Assembly (NCBI GenBank): GCA_021325275.1
Contig: JAJPHL010000032.1
Location: 1-64,000, forward strand
Length of the DNA stretch: 64,000 nt
Direction: 5' to 3'
From: Terriglobia bacterium
GTDB lineage: Bacteria; Acidobacteriota; Terriglobia; JAJPHL01
A model generated the notes under the pieces. That model searched no databases and was not told where the DNA came from. It saw only the letters and a list, made by a program, of their open reading frames with translations. Numbering within the stretch: the stretch's first letter is position 1; every line of letters begins with the position of its first letter. This document shows, piece by piece, positions 37,801 through 47,311 of this stretch. The translations under genes and the position numbers were made by a program.

Positions 37801-38492
37801 GATTTGAACCGTTCCTGGACAACCACAACACCGGGATCGAGCGCGCTCGTCCGGCAGACTTCGATATCACCCACGTCCTGAAGGGCAATTTCATCTATCA
37901 ATTGCCGATGGGCGAGGGCCATCGTTTTCACATGACCGGCCTGGACAGGGTCTTGAGCGGCTGGAACATCGCCAGCCTGATGTACTTGGAGTCGGGCACG
38001 CCATTCTCGGTCACCTCGGGTGGCCGCGGCACGTTGAACCGCGCGGCGCGTTCCGGCAACAATGAGGCCACCCCGCTGCTTCAGGGCGACGCGTTGAATA
38101 ACGTGGTGCAGTTCCGCATGACGCCCGCCGGTCCGTATGTGATTGCCGCTTCCGCCATCGGTTCCGATGGCCGCGGCGTCGCGCCGGACGGACAAGCGCC
38201 CTTCTCCGGTCAGGCGTTCATCGAGCCGGGTCCCGGCCAGGTGGGCGCCCTGCAACGGAGCTTCTTCAATGGTCCTTGGGATTGGAATATCGACTTCCAC
38301 GTCGCCAAGATCACCAAGATCGGCGAGCATCAGTCGGTGGAATTGCGGATGGAAGCGCAAAACATCTTCAACCATCCGGCTTTCTATGTCAGCGGCGATC
38401 AGTCGGTCCAATCGACTACGTTCGGAAAGAGCGGGATCAGCCAGTTCAATGGAGCAAGGTTGATTCAGTTCGCCTTGTACTATCGCTTCTAG
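34839..38492 (+). CDS. Oar-like TonB-dependent outer-membrane protein 3
   Basis: 1217 residues: signal peptide (LVSLALLLAALGSSGILQAQ), regulatory domain (RVNGSVTDTSGAALPGVTIS), plug-like FVNVTVDGINVQDNYI, barrel, C-terminal LIQFALYYRF. More distant from genes 1 and 2 than they are from each other, with no Asn-rich run. The ATG is preceded by GGAGGGG, a strong ribosome site. Neighbours and promoter layout indicate co-regulation with the other three; ligand unknown. Confidence 0.9.
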   Translation: MRSLFRAGSSRLVSLALLLAALGSSGILQAQIAGRVNGSVTDTSGAALPGVTISLREPGSSKPLFTTTTTNEGAFTLLSVPAGKYDLAVEKEGFTTQVLKEVQVDPNRSADVPAIKMDVAKVSTTVEVSSETQNVQTSNAEVTTTITTEQVKNLPIMDRSPLGFVRSQVGVNSGRGVTTVDGQRPQFVNVTVDGINVQDNYIRTNDADFLPNLLLLDQVSEMTIGNSNSSALNGGGSSQISFVTPSGTNHYHGSVYWSNRNSDLASNTWFNNQSKVPVAFLNLNQVGGTLGGFIIKDKLFFYSNFEVYRRRTQSSANRTVLTPDARNGIFTYSTTTASSVGPAGTVNKVNLLTAMGVSADPTIAKIIAQLPNTFNNTNIGDSTAALTRNTAGDQILQRNNRDRDNLTLKFDYVLSQKNSFSVSYLYNRDTLDRPDVDTTFDAVPIVSNADYVKLLSTSWRWNPKPTLTNEVRFGFNLAPAVFPVNGSNTPDSKIPSAFFTGFNFSNPYDNFLPQGRFTNTYNFADNGSWAHGKHTIQFGYQGQLTRINEFNYGSIVPTYTLGITNHPGLSGTQLPGVSATDLSSANTLLAELAGYLSADTQTFNVTSRTSGYVPNAGNIRNYIQDNHAVYVMDTWKFRPRLTFTAGVRWDYYLPVNERDGLGLLPTLQNNNVIATILSNATLNFAGGSGQSFYTPDKHSFAPNLGVAWDVFGDGRTAFRAGYSLAFVNDDIVRAVENVLTTNAGLTTTVTNSNLNGRVAAGLPALTSPAFAVPTTFANIYALNTQAAFATLSPDLTTPYVQQWNASVEHAFAKGPLNGTIVTVRYVGNHATKQLRGFDYNQVQLSSAYLTDFNNARNNGFLAQAKTGTFDPTYNPSIAGSVPLPYFATLPNGGNLTGTGLTATVRSDISTGQAGELLSFLQIQKANGATSFFPSPLGLGMNVTTNFSNSIFDALQIDVRRQFRNGLQGQFNYQWGKALSDTQGNTQTGFEPFLDNHNTGIERARPADFDITHVLKGNFIYQLPMGEGHRFHMTGLDRVLSGWNIASLMYLESGTPFSVTSGGRGTLNRAARSGNNEATPLLQGDALNNVVQFRMTPAGPYVIAASAIGSDGRGVAPDGQAPFSGQAFIEPGPGQVGALQRSFFNGPWDWNIDFHVAKITKIGEHQSVELRMEAQNIFNHPAFYVSGDQSVQSTTFGKSGISQFNGARLIQFALYYRF

Positions 38493-38536
38493 CGAATTCG
38501 AAACAGCTTCAAAGAAAGGGCGGACCCGCAAGGATC

Positions 38537-38645
38537 TAAACACAGAGGCCACAGAGAACGCAGAGCACACAGACAGAACAAACCAATTCAGAAGTCTTGG
38601 TTTTTCTCTGTGTTCTCTGTGCGCTCTGTGGCCTTTGCGTTTAAG
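38537..38645. repeat. long inverted repeat R7 (CACAGAG units), near-copy of R6
   Basis: Arms 38537-38585 and 38597-38645 pair with several mismatches. The right arm plus flank up to about 38716 repeats R6 almost exactly (GGCTACGTAAGCCACTGCAC and beyond), with a small internal duplication of CTGCACCATCCCC before the promoter element. Confidence 0.9.
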
Positions 38646-38696
38646 TCTCTCCGTGTCCTTCCGTGTTCCAGGCTACGTAAGCCACTGCACCATCCC

Positions 38697-38764
38697 CGCT
38701 GCACCATCCCCATGGAACAGTTCGTAACATACCCCTTGACTTGAACTTTAAAGTTCCCTACAGT
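38697..38764 (+). promoter_or_regulatory. promoter and shared upstream element of Oar gene 4
   Basis: CATGGAACAGTTCGTAAC (from 38711), TTGACT (38736-38741), 17 nt, TACAGT (38759-38764). Leader about 59 nt with GGAG before the ATG at 38830. Confidence 0.65.
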
Positions 38765-38829
38765 GCGGGTTACGGGCTAGGCGTCAAGGGAAAACGTAAG
38801 ATTCGGACAACTGAATAAAGGAGCTTTCT

Positions 38830-41800
38830 ATGCGGTATCCGCTAGGCACGATTTCTCTCAGCCGGTTTGCATTCGGCATTGCCATCCTGTTGATCGCGGG
38901 CTTGTGCGCCGCGCAAACAGCGACCACCGGAGCGGTCTCCGGAGTCGTTAGCGACGCGAGCGGCGCGGTGATTCCTTCGGCGCAAGTCACATTGACGAGC
39001 GCCAACACCAGCGCGGTGCTCACGGCCAATACCAACGGCGCAGGCCAATACGTGTTTCCGAACTTGTCTCCCGGAACCTACAAATTGAGTGTGAAGAAAG
39101 ACGGCTTCCGCACGGAAAACATCGACAACATCACCGTGAGCGTCGAGAAAACCGCTTCGCAGAACGTCGCGATGCAGGTCGGCACGCAGTCGCAGACGGT
39201 GGAAGTATCGGCGACCGGCACCGTGCAACTGCAAACGGCCGACGCGCAGATCGGCAACACCGTGAGCACCAACGCGATCCTCCGGCTGCCGACGTTGCAG
39301 CGCAACGCCACGGAGTTGATCAACATTCAGCCCGGCGCGGTCGCCGGCGGCAGTGGCTTGGTGATCCGGTCAGCCGGCGCGATCGACGATCAGAACACGG
39401 TCACGCTGGACGGCATGGATATTACGCAGAATCTCATAGCGACCGGCACCGCCGTGCCCACGCCCGCCGACAGCGTGATGGAATTCAACGTCACTACGCT
39501 GACGCCCAACGCGGATCTGGTGCGTGCATCGGGCGCGCAGGCCACATTGATCGGCCGCCGCGGCGCCAATCGTTTTGACGTCGCGATCTATGAGTATTTG
39601 CAGAATTCCGACCTGAACTCGAACAGTTGGGACAACAATCGCATCGGCGTGAAGGTCGCGCCCATTCGCGACAACCGCTTCGGCGGACGTGTGGGCGGTC
39701 CCATCCGCAAGGACAAAACGTTTTTCTTCGCGAACTATGAAGGACGCCGCTTCGCCAACGTGGCGCAAGTCACGCGCACGGTGCCGACGGCCACTTTGAA
39801 AGCCGGTATTCTTCAGTTCGTCGACGCCAAGGGCGTCCTCGAGCAATTCAATCTAAAAACCGCCTCTGTGTGCGGATCATCGGGCGCATCGTTGTGCGAT
39901 CCGCGCGGCTTGGGCATCAGCCCGGCGGTGGCGGCGCAGTGGGCGCAAATGCCGCTGCCGAACTCGAACAACGCCGGCGACGGAATCAACACCAGCGGAT
40001 ACTTCTTCAACCTCGGCGTTCCCGTGCAATCCGATTACGGCGTGATGCGTCTCGATCAAATCTTCACTGACAAACTGCGTGTTCACGCTGACTACACGGT
40101 GTTTCGGCAAGTCACCACGGGATCGGGCGACGTGGGCATCGTGAACGGCAAGCCGCAATCTTTCGTCAACACGCCGGATCACGGCGCGGTGATGGCGCTC
40201 TCCGCCGATTGGCAAATTACGAATTCATGGTTGAACACGGCGCGCGTCGGCTATGTGAAGGACAACGTGATCACCAACGCCACCTCGCCCACCGCCGCAG
40301 CGGGACTGTTGAACATTCCCGGCACTAACACGCCGGCCGGTCCCATCGGCTTGCTGATCGGCTCGGGCGTTAGCAGCTTCATCGATTCCCCTATCGACAT
40401 GGATACGCAGCGCGCGCGCTTCCAAGGCGGTTGGTCGGGCGATCTCCAGATTCAAGACAACATGACGAAGGTTTGGGGCAAGCACACCATCCAATTCGGT
40501 GCGCAGATCGATAAACTGCCCTTCACGCACGAGCGCGCGGATAAAGTGGTCGGTTCCATCGCGTCGCTGGTAGCGACGGTCGACGGAAACCAGGGCAACG
40601 TCACGATTCCGGCTGCCAACGCGCCCCTGACTTGCAGCGCGACCGTCACCACCGGTTGCATCACCGCCGCCAATGCCACCAACTGGGCGCGCTTCTACGC
40701 GTCGACGCTGGGAATTGTCGACAACGTGAACGTTCTTGCCGTGCGCGACGCCAATTTGCAACCGCTGCCGCTCGGTACGTTCATCACCGATCACACGAAT
40801 GAGTGGGCGCCGTATTTCTACTTCCTCGATTCGTGGCGTGTGTCGCGCGGACTCACGCTGACCCTGGGACTTTCCTACGGCTGGCAGACGTCGCCGACGG
40901 AAGCGCACAATTTGCAGACCATCATGATCGACGCGACGACGGGCAATGAAATCAGCGCGCCCAGCTTCATGCAGCAACGCATGAGCGCCGCGCTGGCCGG
41001 ACAGGTCTACAATCCCCAGATCGGCTTCGCCACGGAAGCCGCGTACAAGAAGCCGATCCTCAACGTCGACTATCACGATTGGGCGCCACGCGCTGCTTTC
41101 GCGTGGAGTCCCAACTCTTCCACACCGATCATCGGCAAACTTGTGGGCGATCAAAAGACCGTGCTGCGCGGCGGATTCTCAATTGTCTACGACCGTTCGA
41201 ACACCGTGCAGGGCGTGGAAATCCCGATGCTCGGCGTGGGATACGATCAAACGATCCAGGTGCAGGCGCCCACGTGCACCGCGACGGGCGTTGGCGGAAC
41301 GGGTTGTAACGCCACGGGCGGAGTCGCAGCGAATCCGGGATTGGCAAGCTTCCGCGTGGGAGTTGACGGGACGTTGCCGACGCCCACGCCCACGGCCGTC
41401 ACGTCGCCGGTGATCCCGGGGCCGGGTTACGGCGAAACGCTGTCGTTCCAATTGGACCCCAACGATCATATCGGTCGCAGCTACAACGTCGACTTGAGCA
41501 TGCAACACGAATTGCCCGGCAGAATTCGCTTGGAAGCGGCCTTCATCGGGCGCTACTCGCGCGACCTGCCGCAAGCCGTGATGCTCAATCAACTGCCGTA
41601 CATGATGGTGGATCCCACGTCGAACCAGAGCTTCGCACAGGCATATGACGTGCTCGCCAACGGACTGCGGACCGGAGCGATTCAAATCACTAACACCGCC
41701 TCGCTCGCCAATATTCCGGCGCAACCCTTTTTCGAAAACCAGTTCGCCGGCTTGGCCAAGGCCAAAGGCTATCCCAGCGCTACCGCCTATATTCTGGCGA

Positions 41801-42813
41801 ATAACCAAGCCAACTTCATCCAGGGCCAGTTAGGCAACCTGATGGAAACCGGCGCAAACAGCCTTACGGCTCTTCGCCGCTCGCTGGGACTGACGCCGTT
41901 CAGCAACGATCAGGCGGGGATCGAGTTCATGCGCACCTATATCGGCCAATCGAACTATTCGGGCGCCATCCTCACGGTGGAGAAACGTTCGAAGAATTTG
42001 ACGATGGCCGCCAACTTCACCTACGCGCATTATCTCGACGATAACATCTCCAACCAAAACAACGCCGGATTCTACGCCAACAGCTTCAATCCCGGCGTCG
42101 ACTACGGTCCGGACGGCGGCTACGACCGTCACCGCGTTTTCAACGGCTACTACATTTATCAGTTGCCGTTCGGCAAGGGTCAGCGTTTCCTGAACGGCGG
42201 CAGCGCGATCGTCGACAAGATTTTCGGCGGATGGTATACGTCGGGAATCGTGACGCTGCAAAGCGGCCTGCCACTGACGGTGACGGAAAGCGGCCAGGTC
42301 TTCGGCGGCGGCACGTCGACCATCAGCACGAACGAGCAGATGATCCCGACGTCGTCTTCGGAGCCGAGCGCGAATCAAAACGTGTACCAGACCGCTTGCA
42401 CGGCAACGGGCACGGCAGCCACCGGCGGCGCCGCGGGCACCGGCATAGGCAGCACGGCGACGACGCTGACTGGTTCGGGGCTAAACATTTTCTCGAATCC
42501 TTGCACTGTGTACAATAGCTTCCGCTACGTCCAGTTGGGCTCCGATACGCGCACCGGCAAAGCGAATCCGATGCGCGGCTTCGGCTTGTACAACTTCGAC
42601 GCGAGCTTCGGCAAGGACACCAAGCTGACGGAGCGTACCACGCTGCGCTTCACGGCGGACATGTTCAACATCCTGAACTACCACAACTACTCGACGCCGG
42701 GCCTGAGCTACACGAGTCCTACGAGCTTCGGCGTGATCACGTCCACGGTGACGCCGGCGAATCGTACTAACAGCGCTCGCTGGATCGAGTTTGGACTGAG
42801 ACTGGAGTTTTAG
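38830..42813 (+). CDS. Oar-like TonB-dependent outer-membrane protein 4
   Basis: 1327 residues: signal peptide (FGIAILLIAGLCAAQ), regulatory domain (GAVSGVVSDASGAVIPSAQV), plug (NTVTLDGMDITQNL), barrel with C-terminal GLRLEF. It is the most divergent paralogue, with Cys-containing loops (CTATGVGGTGCNATG, NPCTVYNSF) absent from the others. Stop converges on the S9 peptidase, with R8 between. Probably binds or imports a different polymer. Confidence 0.9.
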   Translation: MRYPLGTISLSRFAFGIAILLIAGLCAAQTATTGAVSGVVSDASGAVIPSAQVTLTSANTSAVLTANTNGAGQYVFPNLSPGTYKLSVKKDGFRTENIDNITVSVEKTASQNVAMQVGTQSQTVEVSATGTVQLQTADAQIGNTVSTNAILRLPTLQRNATELINIQPGAVAGGSGLVIRSAGAIDDQNTVTLDGMDITQNLIATGTAVPTPADSVMEFNVTTLTPNADLVRASGAQATLIGRRGANRFDVAIYEYLQNSDLNSNSWDNNRIGVKVAPIRDNRFGGRVGGPIRKDKTFFFANYEGRRFANVAQVTRTVPTATLKAGILQFVDAKGVLEQFNLKTASVCGSSGASLCDPRGLGISPAVAAQWAQMPLPNSNNAGDGINTSGYFFNLGVPVQSDYGVMRLDQIFTDKLRVHADYTVFRQVTTGSGDVGIVNGKPQSFVNTPDHGAVMALSADWQITNSWLNTARVGYVKDNVITNATSPTAAAGLLNIPGTNTPAGPIGLLIGSGVSSFIDSPIDMDTQRARFQGGWSGDLQIQDNMTKVWGKHTIQFGAQIDKLPFTHERADKVVGSIASLVATVDGNQGNVTIPAANAPLTCSATVTTGCITAANATNWARFYASTLGIVDNVNVLAVRDANLQPLPLGTFITDHTNEWAPYFYFLDSWRVSRGLTLTLGLSYGWQTSPTEAHNLQTIMIDATTGNEISAPSFMQQRMSAALAGQVYNPQIGFATEAAYKKPILNVDYHDWAPRAAFAWSPNSSTPIIGKLVGDQKTVLRGGFSIVYDRSNTVQGVEIPMLGVGYDQTIQVQAPTCTATGVGGTGCNATGGVAANPGLASFRVGVDGTLPTPTPTAVTSPVIPGPGYGETLSFQLDPNDHIGRSYNVDLSMQHELPGRIRLEAAFIGRYSRDLPQAVMLNQLPYMMVDPTSNQSFAQAYDVLANGLRTGAIQITNTASLANIPAQPFFENQFAGLAKAKGYPSATAYILANNQANFIQGQLGNLMETGANSLTALRRSLGLTPFSNDQAGIEFMRTYIGQSNYSGAILTVEKRSKNLTMAANFTYAHYLDDNISNQNNAGFYANSFNPGVDYGPDGGYDRHRVFNGYYIYQLPFGKGQRFLNGGSAIVDKIFGGWYTSGIVTLQSGLPLTVTESGQVFGGGTSTISTNEQMIPTSSSEPSANQNVYQTACTATGTAATGGAAGTGIGSTATTLTGSGLNIFSNPCTVYNSFRYVQLGSDTRTGKANPMRGFGLYNFDASFGKDTKLTERTTLRFTADMFNILNYHNYSTPGLSYTSPTSFGVITSTVTPANRTNSARWIEFGLRLEF

Positions 42814-42827
42814 GTAGCGGAGTGACG

Positions 42828-42932
42828 GAAGGCAAAAGGCAAAAGGAGTAAGGCAAAAGGCAAAAGGAAGGTACTAACGCATCATTTCTTCACTTTTGCC
42901 CTTTGACTTTTGCCTCTTGCCTTTTGCCTTTC
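42828..42932. repeat. long inverted repeat R8 (GGCAAAA heptamers) between convergent genes
   Basis: Left arm 42828-42870 has tandem GGCAAAA units; right arm 42888-42932 is TTTTGCC units. The T-rich plus-strand sequence after it (TTTCGTTTTGTTTT) and the A-rich mirror make it a plausible bidirectional terminator. Confidence 0.8.
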
Positions 42933-42951
42933 GTTTTGTTTTCAGCGGCGA

Positions 42952-45396
42952 CTAACGCAAGTACTTGTCCAACCACTTCACCGTCTCCCACTCCACATGC
43001 TCAAGGGTTTCCTTGGCTGCGTAGCCATGCGCTTCCGCGGGCAGGAAGACCAAGCGCACTGTGCCGCCGTTGCCGCGGATCGCTTGATATAACCGCTCGG
43101 AGTTGATGGGGAATGTTCCGGAATTATCGTCCGCTTCGCCGTGGATCAAGAGGATTGGTGTCTTGAGTTTGTCGGCCGTCACAAACGGCGACATCTTTAA
43201 GTAAGTGTCCTTCGCTTCCCAGAACGTGCGGCGTTCGTTTTGGAATCCGAACGGCGTCAGCGTGCGATTGTACGCGCCCGATTCCGCGACGCCCGCCTTG
43301 AACAAGTTGCAGTTCGCGAGCAAGTTCGCGGTCATGAAGGCGCCGTAGCTGTGACCGCCCACGCCCACGCGATTCGGATCCACCACGCCCATCTCCGCGG
43401 CTTTGTCGATGGCCGCCTTCGCCGCCGCGACGATTTGCTCCACGTACGTATCGTTCGCGCCGCGCGCCGGACCCACCACCGGCATCGACGCGTTGTCGAG
43501 CACCGCGTATCCGCGCAGTGCCAGCAGCATCACGCGGCTGCCGTTGGTGTACACGTTGTAACGCTGCGTCGATCCGCGGACCTGGCCCGCAGTCGAACGA
43601 TCCTCGAACTCCGCCGGATACGCCCACATGAATGCCGGCAGCTTCGTGCCTTCTTTGTAATCGGGCGGCAGGTAGAGCGTGAACGACAAATCCACGCCGT
43701 CGGCGCGCTTGTACTTCACAAGCTGCTTCTTGATCCCGCGAATTTGCGGCGTGGGATCCTGGAAATTCGTCAGCGCCTTGCGGTCGCCGCCGGATTCTCC
43801 GTTGCCGGCCTCGCGCATGAAGTAATTCGGATAGTCGGTTGGCGTTTCGCGCTTGGTGATGAAACGATCGCCCTTCTCGTCGACGATTGAAACGACCGTT
43901 TCGTACGCGTCGGGCGCGGATTGGAAAAGGCGCGTCGATTTTTTCGTCTTCAGATCGAAGCGATCGAGGAACGGATGGTCGCCGTCGGGCGAAGAACCCA
44001 TGCCGTCCATGAAAATCACTCCATCCTTCTCCATGATCACGCCGCGGCCGCTTTCTCCGCGGTGCATGATGGGCGTGCCGGGATTGTGATACTGGTCGCG
44101 GCGGTCGATATCCCACAGCAATTCCGGTTTGGCGTTTGCCGCCAAAAGAAACGTGCGGACGTGACTGCGCCCCGGTTCATTGTCCTGCAAGATCGTGTAG
44201 TTTCCGCTTTGCGTCCACGAAATGCCGGCGTACCGCCACTGTGTGCGCACCAATTCCGCCGGCTCGCTTTTGAATGGCGCAGCGAACTTCATCACTTTGT
44301 CGCGTTCCGCGGCGGCCTTGTGCGTGTCGCCGCCGTCCAGCGCCTCGACCCAAACCACCGTAGCGGGTTCGAGCGGATGCCATTGCCACTGGCGCGGTCC
44401 GGCCTGCACGCCTTCGAGCACCACGTCGTCGGCGAGAGGAATTTTCGCGACCGTGTATTCCACTTTGCCCGTAGCGTCCCAAACTTCCACGTCCTTGGGA
44501 AACGCGGTCTGCGGACGAATGTAGGTGTACGGGCGATGAACCCGCGCCACCAGGAAATGCTTGCCGTCGGGCGACGCCGTGGCGGTAGCGAAATTCGCCG
44601 GCTTGCCGATGGGCGTAACTTTGCTTGTGGTCCAATCGACGGTCGCCAATTGCGCGGTGCAATAGTATTCGTACAACACTTCGTCCTGCTGCGTTTGCAG
44701 CAAATCTTCGAAGGTGGGCGTTTGTCCCTTGCTGCCCAGCGACTCTTGCACGTTCGGTCCCGGCGGCGTGACTTCACGCAAGGGAGCCTTGCCGCGCGTC
44801 GCCACCACGGTGCGAACCAGCAGTTGCTTTCCGTTATTGATCCAGGCGATCGGTCCATTATTGCCGCCGCCAAATCCGCCGCGACCACCGCCACCACCGG
44901 CGCCCGTGGAGCACGCCGTGTTCATCATCACGCCTGGAACTTTAGCCACGGCGCCCGTAGCCGTGGTTCCCACGTACAACTCAATGCCCGAGTGCGCCGC
45001 GTTATTGAACGCGAAATGCTTGCCATCGGGACTCCAGCTCAGGCCGGAGATATGCGCCTCGGGTCCCACGGCGATCTTGGTTTCCGCGCCCCCCGCGACT
45101 TTCTTCAGCGTCAGCGCGACGATGCGCGCCTCGCGATGCGGTCCATTGGTGCGCGGATTGATGCGCAGACCGGCAAGCCTGAGCATGGGTTCAGAGAGTT
45201 CGGCGATGGACGGATAACGCACGCCTTGCTCGAGCATCATGTAGTCGCCGGTGGGGCTGATCGAGACGTTCGGCGTCATCGGCGCGGTCATTACATCGTC
45301 GATTTCTTTCGGAGGTTTCTCGTATTTCTGTTGGGAGAAGAGACTGCAAGCGGCCAGCGTGACTGCGGCCGCCAGAAGGGCGCGAAGCGGCTTCAT
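42952..45396 (-). CDS. S9-family prolyl oligopeptidase-like peptidase, exported
   Basis: 814 residues from the ATG at 45396 (MKPLRALLAAAVTLAACSLF, signal peptide with a lipobox-like AAC; preceded by AAAGGAAA). The N-terminal region is a beta-propeller that includes a Gly-rich insertion (GAGGGGGRGGFGGGNNG). The C-terminal hydrolase has nucleophile Ser683 in GGHSYGAFM, Asp756/757 in HGEADDNS and His790 in AEAHGY. The layout resembles the glutamyl-endopeptidase-like S9D branch. It could feed peptides to the neighbouring Oar-like receptors. The upstream 55-residue extension of the frame crosses repeat R9 and is not real. Confidence 0.9.
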   Translation of the reverse strand: MKPLRALLAAAVTLAACSLFSQQKYEKPPKEIDDVMTAPMTPNVSISPTGDYMMLEQGVRYPSIAELSEPMLRLAGLRINPRTNGPHREARIVALTLKKVAGGAETKIAVGPEAHISGLSWSPDGKHFAFNNAAHSGIELYVGTTATGAVAKVPGVMMNTACSTGAGGGGGRGGFGGGNNGPIAWINNGKQLLVRTVVATRGKAPLREVTPPGPNVQESLGSKGQTPTFEDLLQTQQDEVLYEYYCTAQLATVDWTTSKVTPIGKPANFATATASPDGKHFLVARVHRPYTYIRPQTAFPKDVEVWDATGKVEYTVAKIPLADDVVLEGVQAGPRQWQWHPLEPATVVWVEALDGGDTHKAAAERDKVMKFAAPFKSEPAELVRTQWRYAGISWTQSGNYTILQDNEPGRSHVRTFLLAANAKPELLWDIDRRDQYHNPGTPIMHRGESGRGVIMEKDGVIFMDGMGSSPDGDHPFLDRFDLKTKKSTRLFQSAPDAYETVVSIVDEKGDRFITKRETPTDYPNYFMREAGNGESGGDRKALTNFQDPTPQIRGIKKQLVKYKRADGVDLSFTLYLPPDYKEGTKLPAFMWAYPAEFEDRSTAGQVRGSTQRYNVYTNGSRVMLLALRGYAVLDNASMPVVGPARGANDTYVEQIVAAAKAAIDKAAEMGVVDPNRVGVGGHSYGAFMTANLLANCNLFKAGVAESGAYNRTLTPFGFQNERRTFWEAKDTYLKMSPFVTADKLKTPILLIHGEADDNSGTFPINSERLYQAIRGNGGTVRLVFLPAEAHGYAAKETLEHVEWETVKWLDKYLR

Positions 45397-45439
45397 AGGT
45401 GAGTGTTTCCTTTCGGTTAGCAATGTAGCACAAAAATCC

Positions 45440-45515
45440 AGCCACCGAGACACCGAGAACACCGAGGACCAACTCGAGCCCTGGTTTGCTCGGTATTCTC
45501 TGTGTCTCGGTGGCT
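45440..45515. repeat. long inverted repeat R9 (ACCGAGAC units) in divergent spacer
   Basis: Arms 45440-45466 and 45489-45515 pair over 27 nt with about three mismatches, reading AGCCACCGAGACACCGAG. It is the same family as R10. It lies between the S9 peptidase and argC start codons. Confidence 0.85.
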
Positions 45516-45545
45516 CATTCTGTGGTAGTATAAATATACAAAGCA

Positions 45546-46517
45546 ATGAATAATTATTCACAGCGGAGGAAAGCCGGCATCGTGGGTGTCTCCGGCTACA
45601 GCGGACGCGAGCTGCTCGGCCTGCTGGAAAGCCACGGGGGCGTCGATCCCATGGTGATCCCGCGCGAGCACGACGCCGAAGCCACCGCCGCCATGGTGAA
45701 AGAACATCACTTCGACGTGGTCTTTCTCGCGACGCCGCACGAAGTTTCCATGGACGTGGCGCCGGCGGCGATCCAAGCCGGCGCTAAAGTCGTCGACCTG
45801 TCCGGCGCGTTCCGTATCAAAGATCGCGCAGTCTTCGAGGCGGCGTACAAAATGCCGCACACCGCGCCGGATCAGTTGGCGTGGGCCGTCTACGGCATGC
45901 CGGAACTGGACCGCGCGGCGATTCCCGGCGCGTTTCTGGTAGCGAATCCCGGCTGCTATCCGACTTCGGTAATCTTGGCGCTCGCGCCGTTGATTCGCGC
46001 GGGACTGGTGGACGAAGGCGCCGGAATTATTTGCGATTCCGCTTCGGGCGTCAGCGGCGCGGGTCACAAACCCACGGCGAAAACGCATTTTTGCGCGGTG
46101 CAGGAGAATTTCAGCGCCTACGGAATCTGGGACCATCGACACGCGCCGGAAATGACGCACACGCTCGGGCTGGCGGCGGAAAATTTTTGCTTCACGCCGC
46201 ATCTGTTGCCCGTAGAGCGCGGCATTCTCTCCACGATTTACGTGCGACTCACGCGCGCCGAGCCGCTCGAATTGTTGCTGGCGAATTATCTGGCGGCCTA
46301 TCCCTCCGGCGGATTCGTCCGCCTGCGCGACGAAGCGCCCGATCTGCACGACGTGCGGCACACCAACAATTGCGACATCTTTATCAAGCTGTCCAGCGAC
46401 GGCCGGCGCGCCGTGATCGTGTCGGCGATCGATAATCTCGTGAAAGGCGCGGCGGGGCAAGCGGTGCAGAACATGAATTTGATGCTAGGTTTTCCCGAGG
46501 CCCAAGGATTGCAATGA
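45546..46517 (+). CDS. argC: N-acetyl-gamma-glutamyl-phosphate reductase
   Basis: 323 residues: NAD(P) Rossmann motif VGVSGYSGRELL, catalytic Cys in ANPGCYPTSV, ASGVSGAGHKPTAKTHFC. It reduces N-acetylglutamyl phosphate to the semialdehyde in arginine synthesis. First gene of argC-argB-argA; the stop overlaps the argB start by 4 nt. TATACA-like -10 occurs only 5 nt before the ATG, so leaderless initiation is possible but less clear than at other genes. Confidence 0.96.
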   Translation: MNNYSQRRKAGIVGVSGYSGRELLGLLESHGGVDPMVIPREHDAEATAAMVKEHHFDVVFLATPHEVSMDVAPAAIQAGAKVVDLSGAFRIKDRAVFEAAYKMPHTAPDQLAWAVYGMPELDRAAIPGAFLVANPGCYPTSVILALAPLIRAGLVDEGAGIICDSASGVSGAGHKPTAKTHFCAVQENFSAYGIWDHRHAPEMTHTLGLAAENFCFTPHLLPVERGILSTIYVRLTRAEPLELLLANYLAAYPSGGFVRLRDEAPDLHDVRHTNNCDIFIKLSSDGRRAVIVSAIDNLVKGAAGQAVQNMNLMLGFPEAQGLQ

Positions 46518-47311
46518 GACTGGTGATCAAGATCGGTGGAACACTCCTGCAACAAGAAGACGCGCGCGCCTTGCTCGCGCTGCAAGCCGGATCGCTGATG
46601 CGCGACGGCCATCAGGTCCTTTTAGTGCATGGCGGCGGCGCGCAGGTGACGGCGTACATGAAGGCGGCGGGTATCGAATCGAAATTCGTGGAAGGGCGGC
46701 GCGTCACGACACCCGATGTCCTCGACGCCGCGGTGAAAGTGATGTGCGGGACCGTAAATCATGAATTCCTTGCGGCGTTCGCCGCTGCCGGCGTGAAGGC
46801 GGCGGGCATTTCGGGCATCGATGGCTCGTGCGTGTCAGCGGATTTTGCAGGAGGGGATTTGGGATTGGTTGGGAAAGTCGCGCGTGTGAATCCGACGCTC
46901 TTCGACGCGCTGAACAACGCGGGATTCGTGCCGGTGATGGCATGCCTGGCGGTTGGTCCCGGCGGACAAATCCTGAACGTGAACGCCGACGAAGTCGCCG
47001 TGGCGTGCGCGGCGGCGTGGCTGGCCGATCGCATGATTTTCCTAAGCGACATCGACGGCGTGCGCGGCGCGAACGGCGAAAACTTGCGCCGCATCACGCC
47101 GGACGAAGCGGACGCGCTGGTCGCGTCGGGCGTCGCCACCGGTGGCATGATCGCCAAGCTGCGCGCCGCGAAGCAGGCGGTGTCGCGCGGCATTCCGGGC
47201 GTCGAGATCGCGCCGGGCCATCGCCCGCGGATCTTGCACGCGCTGCTGGAAGGCACGGGACCCTACGGAACGACCATGATGCCCGCATTGGAGCCGGTCG
47301 CGGTATGTTGA
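46514..47311 (+). CDS. argB: acetylglutamate kinase
   Basis: 265 residues of amino-acid kinase fold: MRLVIKIGGTLLQQEDA, HGGGAQVTAYM, NVNADEVAVACAAAW, FLSDIDGVRGANG, GGMIAKLRAAKQAV. Phosphorylates N-acetylglutamate. Overlaps argC at its start and argA at its end (7 nt), so the three enzymes are translationally coupled. Confidence 0.95.
   Translation: MRLVIKIGGTLLQQEDARALLALQAGSLMRDGHQVLLVHGGGAQVTAYMKAAGIESKFVEGRRVTTPDVLDAAVKVMCGTVNHEFLAAFAAAGVKAAGISGIDGSCVSADFAGGDLGLVGKVARVNPTLFDALNNAGFVPVMACLAVGPGGQILNVNADEVAVACAAAWLADRMIFLSDIDGVRGANGENLRRITPDEADALVASGVATGGMIAKLRAAKQAVSRGIPGVEIAPGHRPRILHALLEGTGPYGTTMMPALEPVAVC

Noticed and set aside
45397-45561. upstream start of the S9 peptidase at 45561
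   Set aside because: It would translate repeat R9; a signal peptide and ribosome site occur at 45396.
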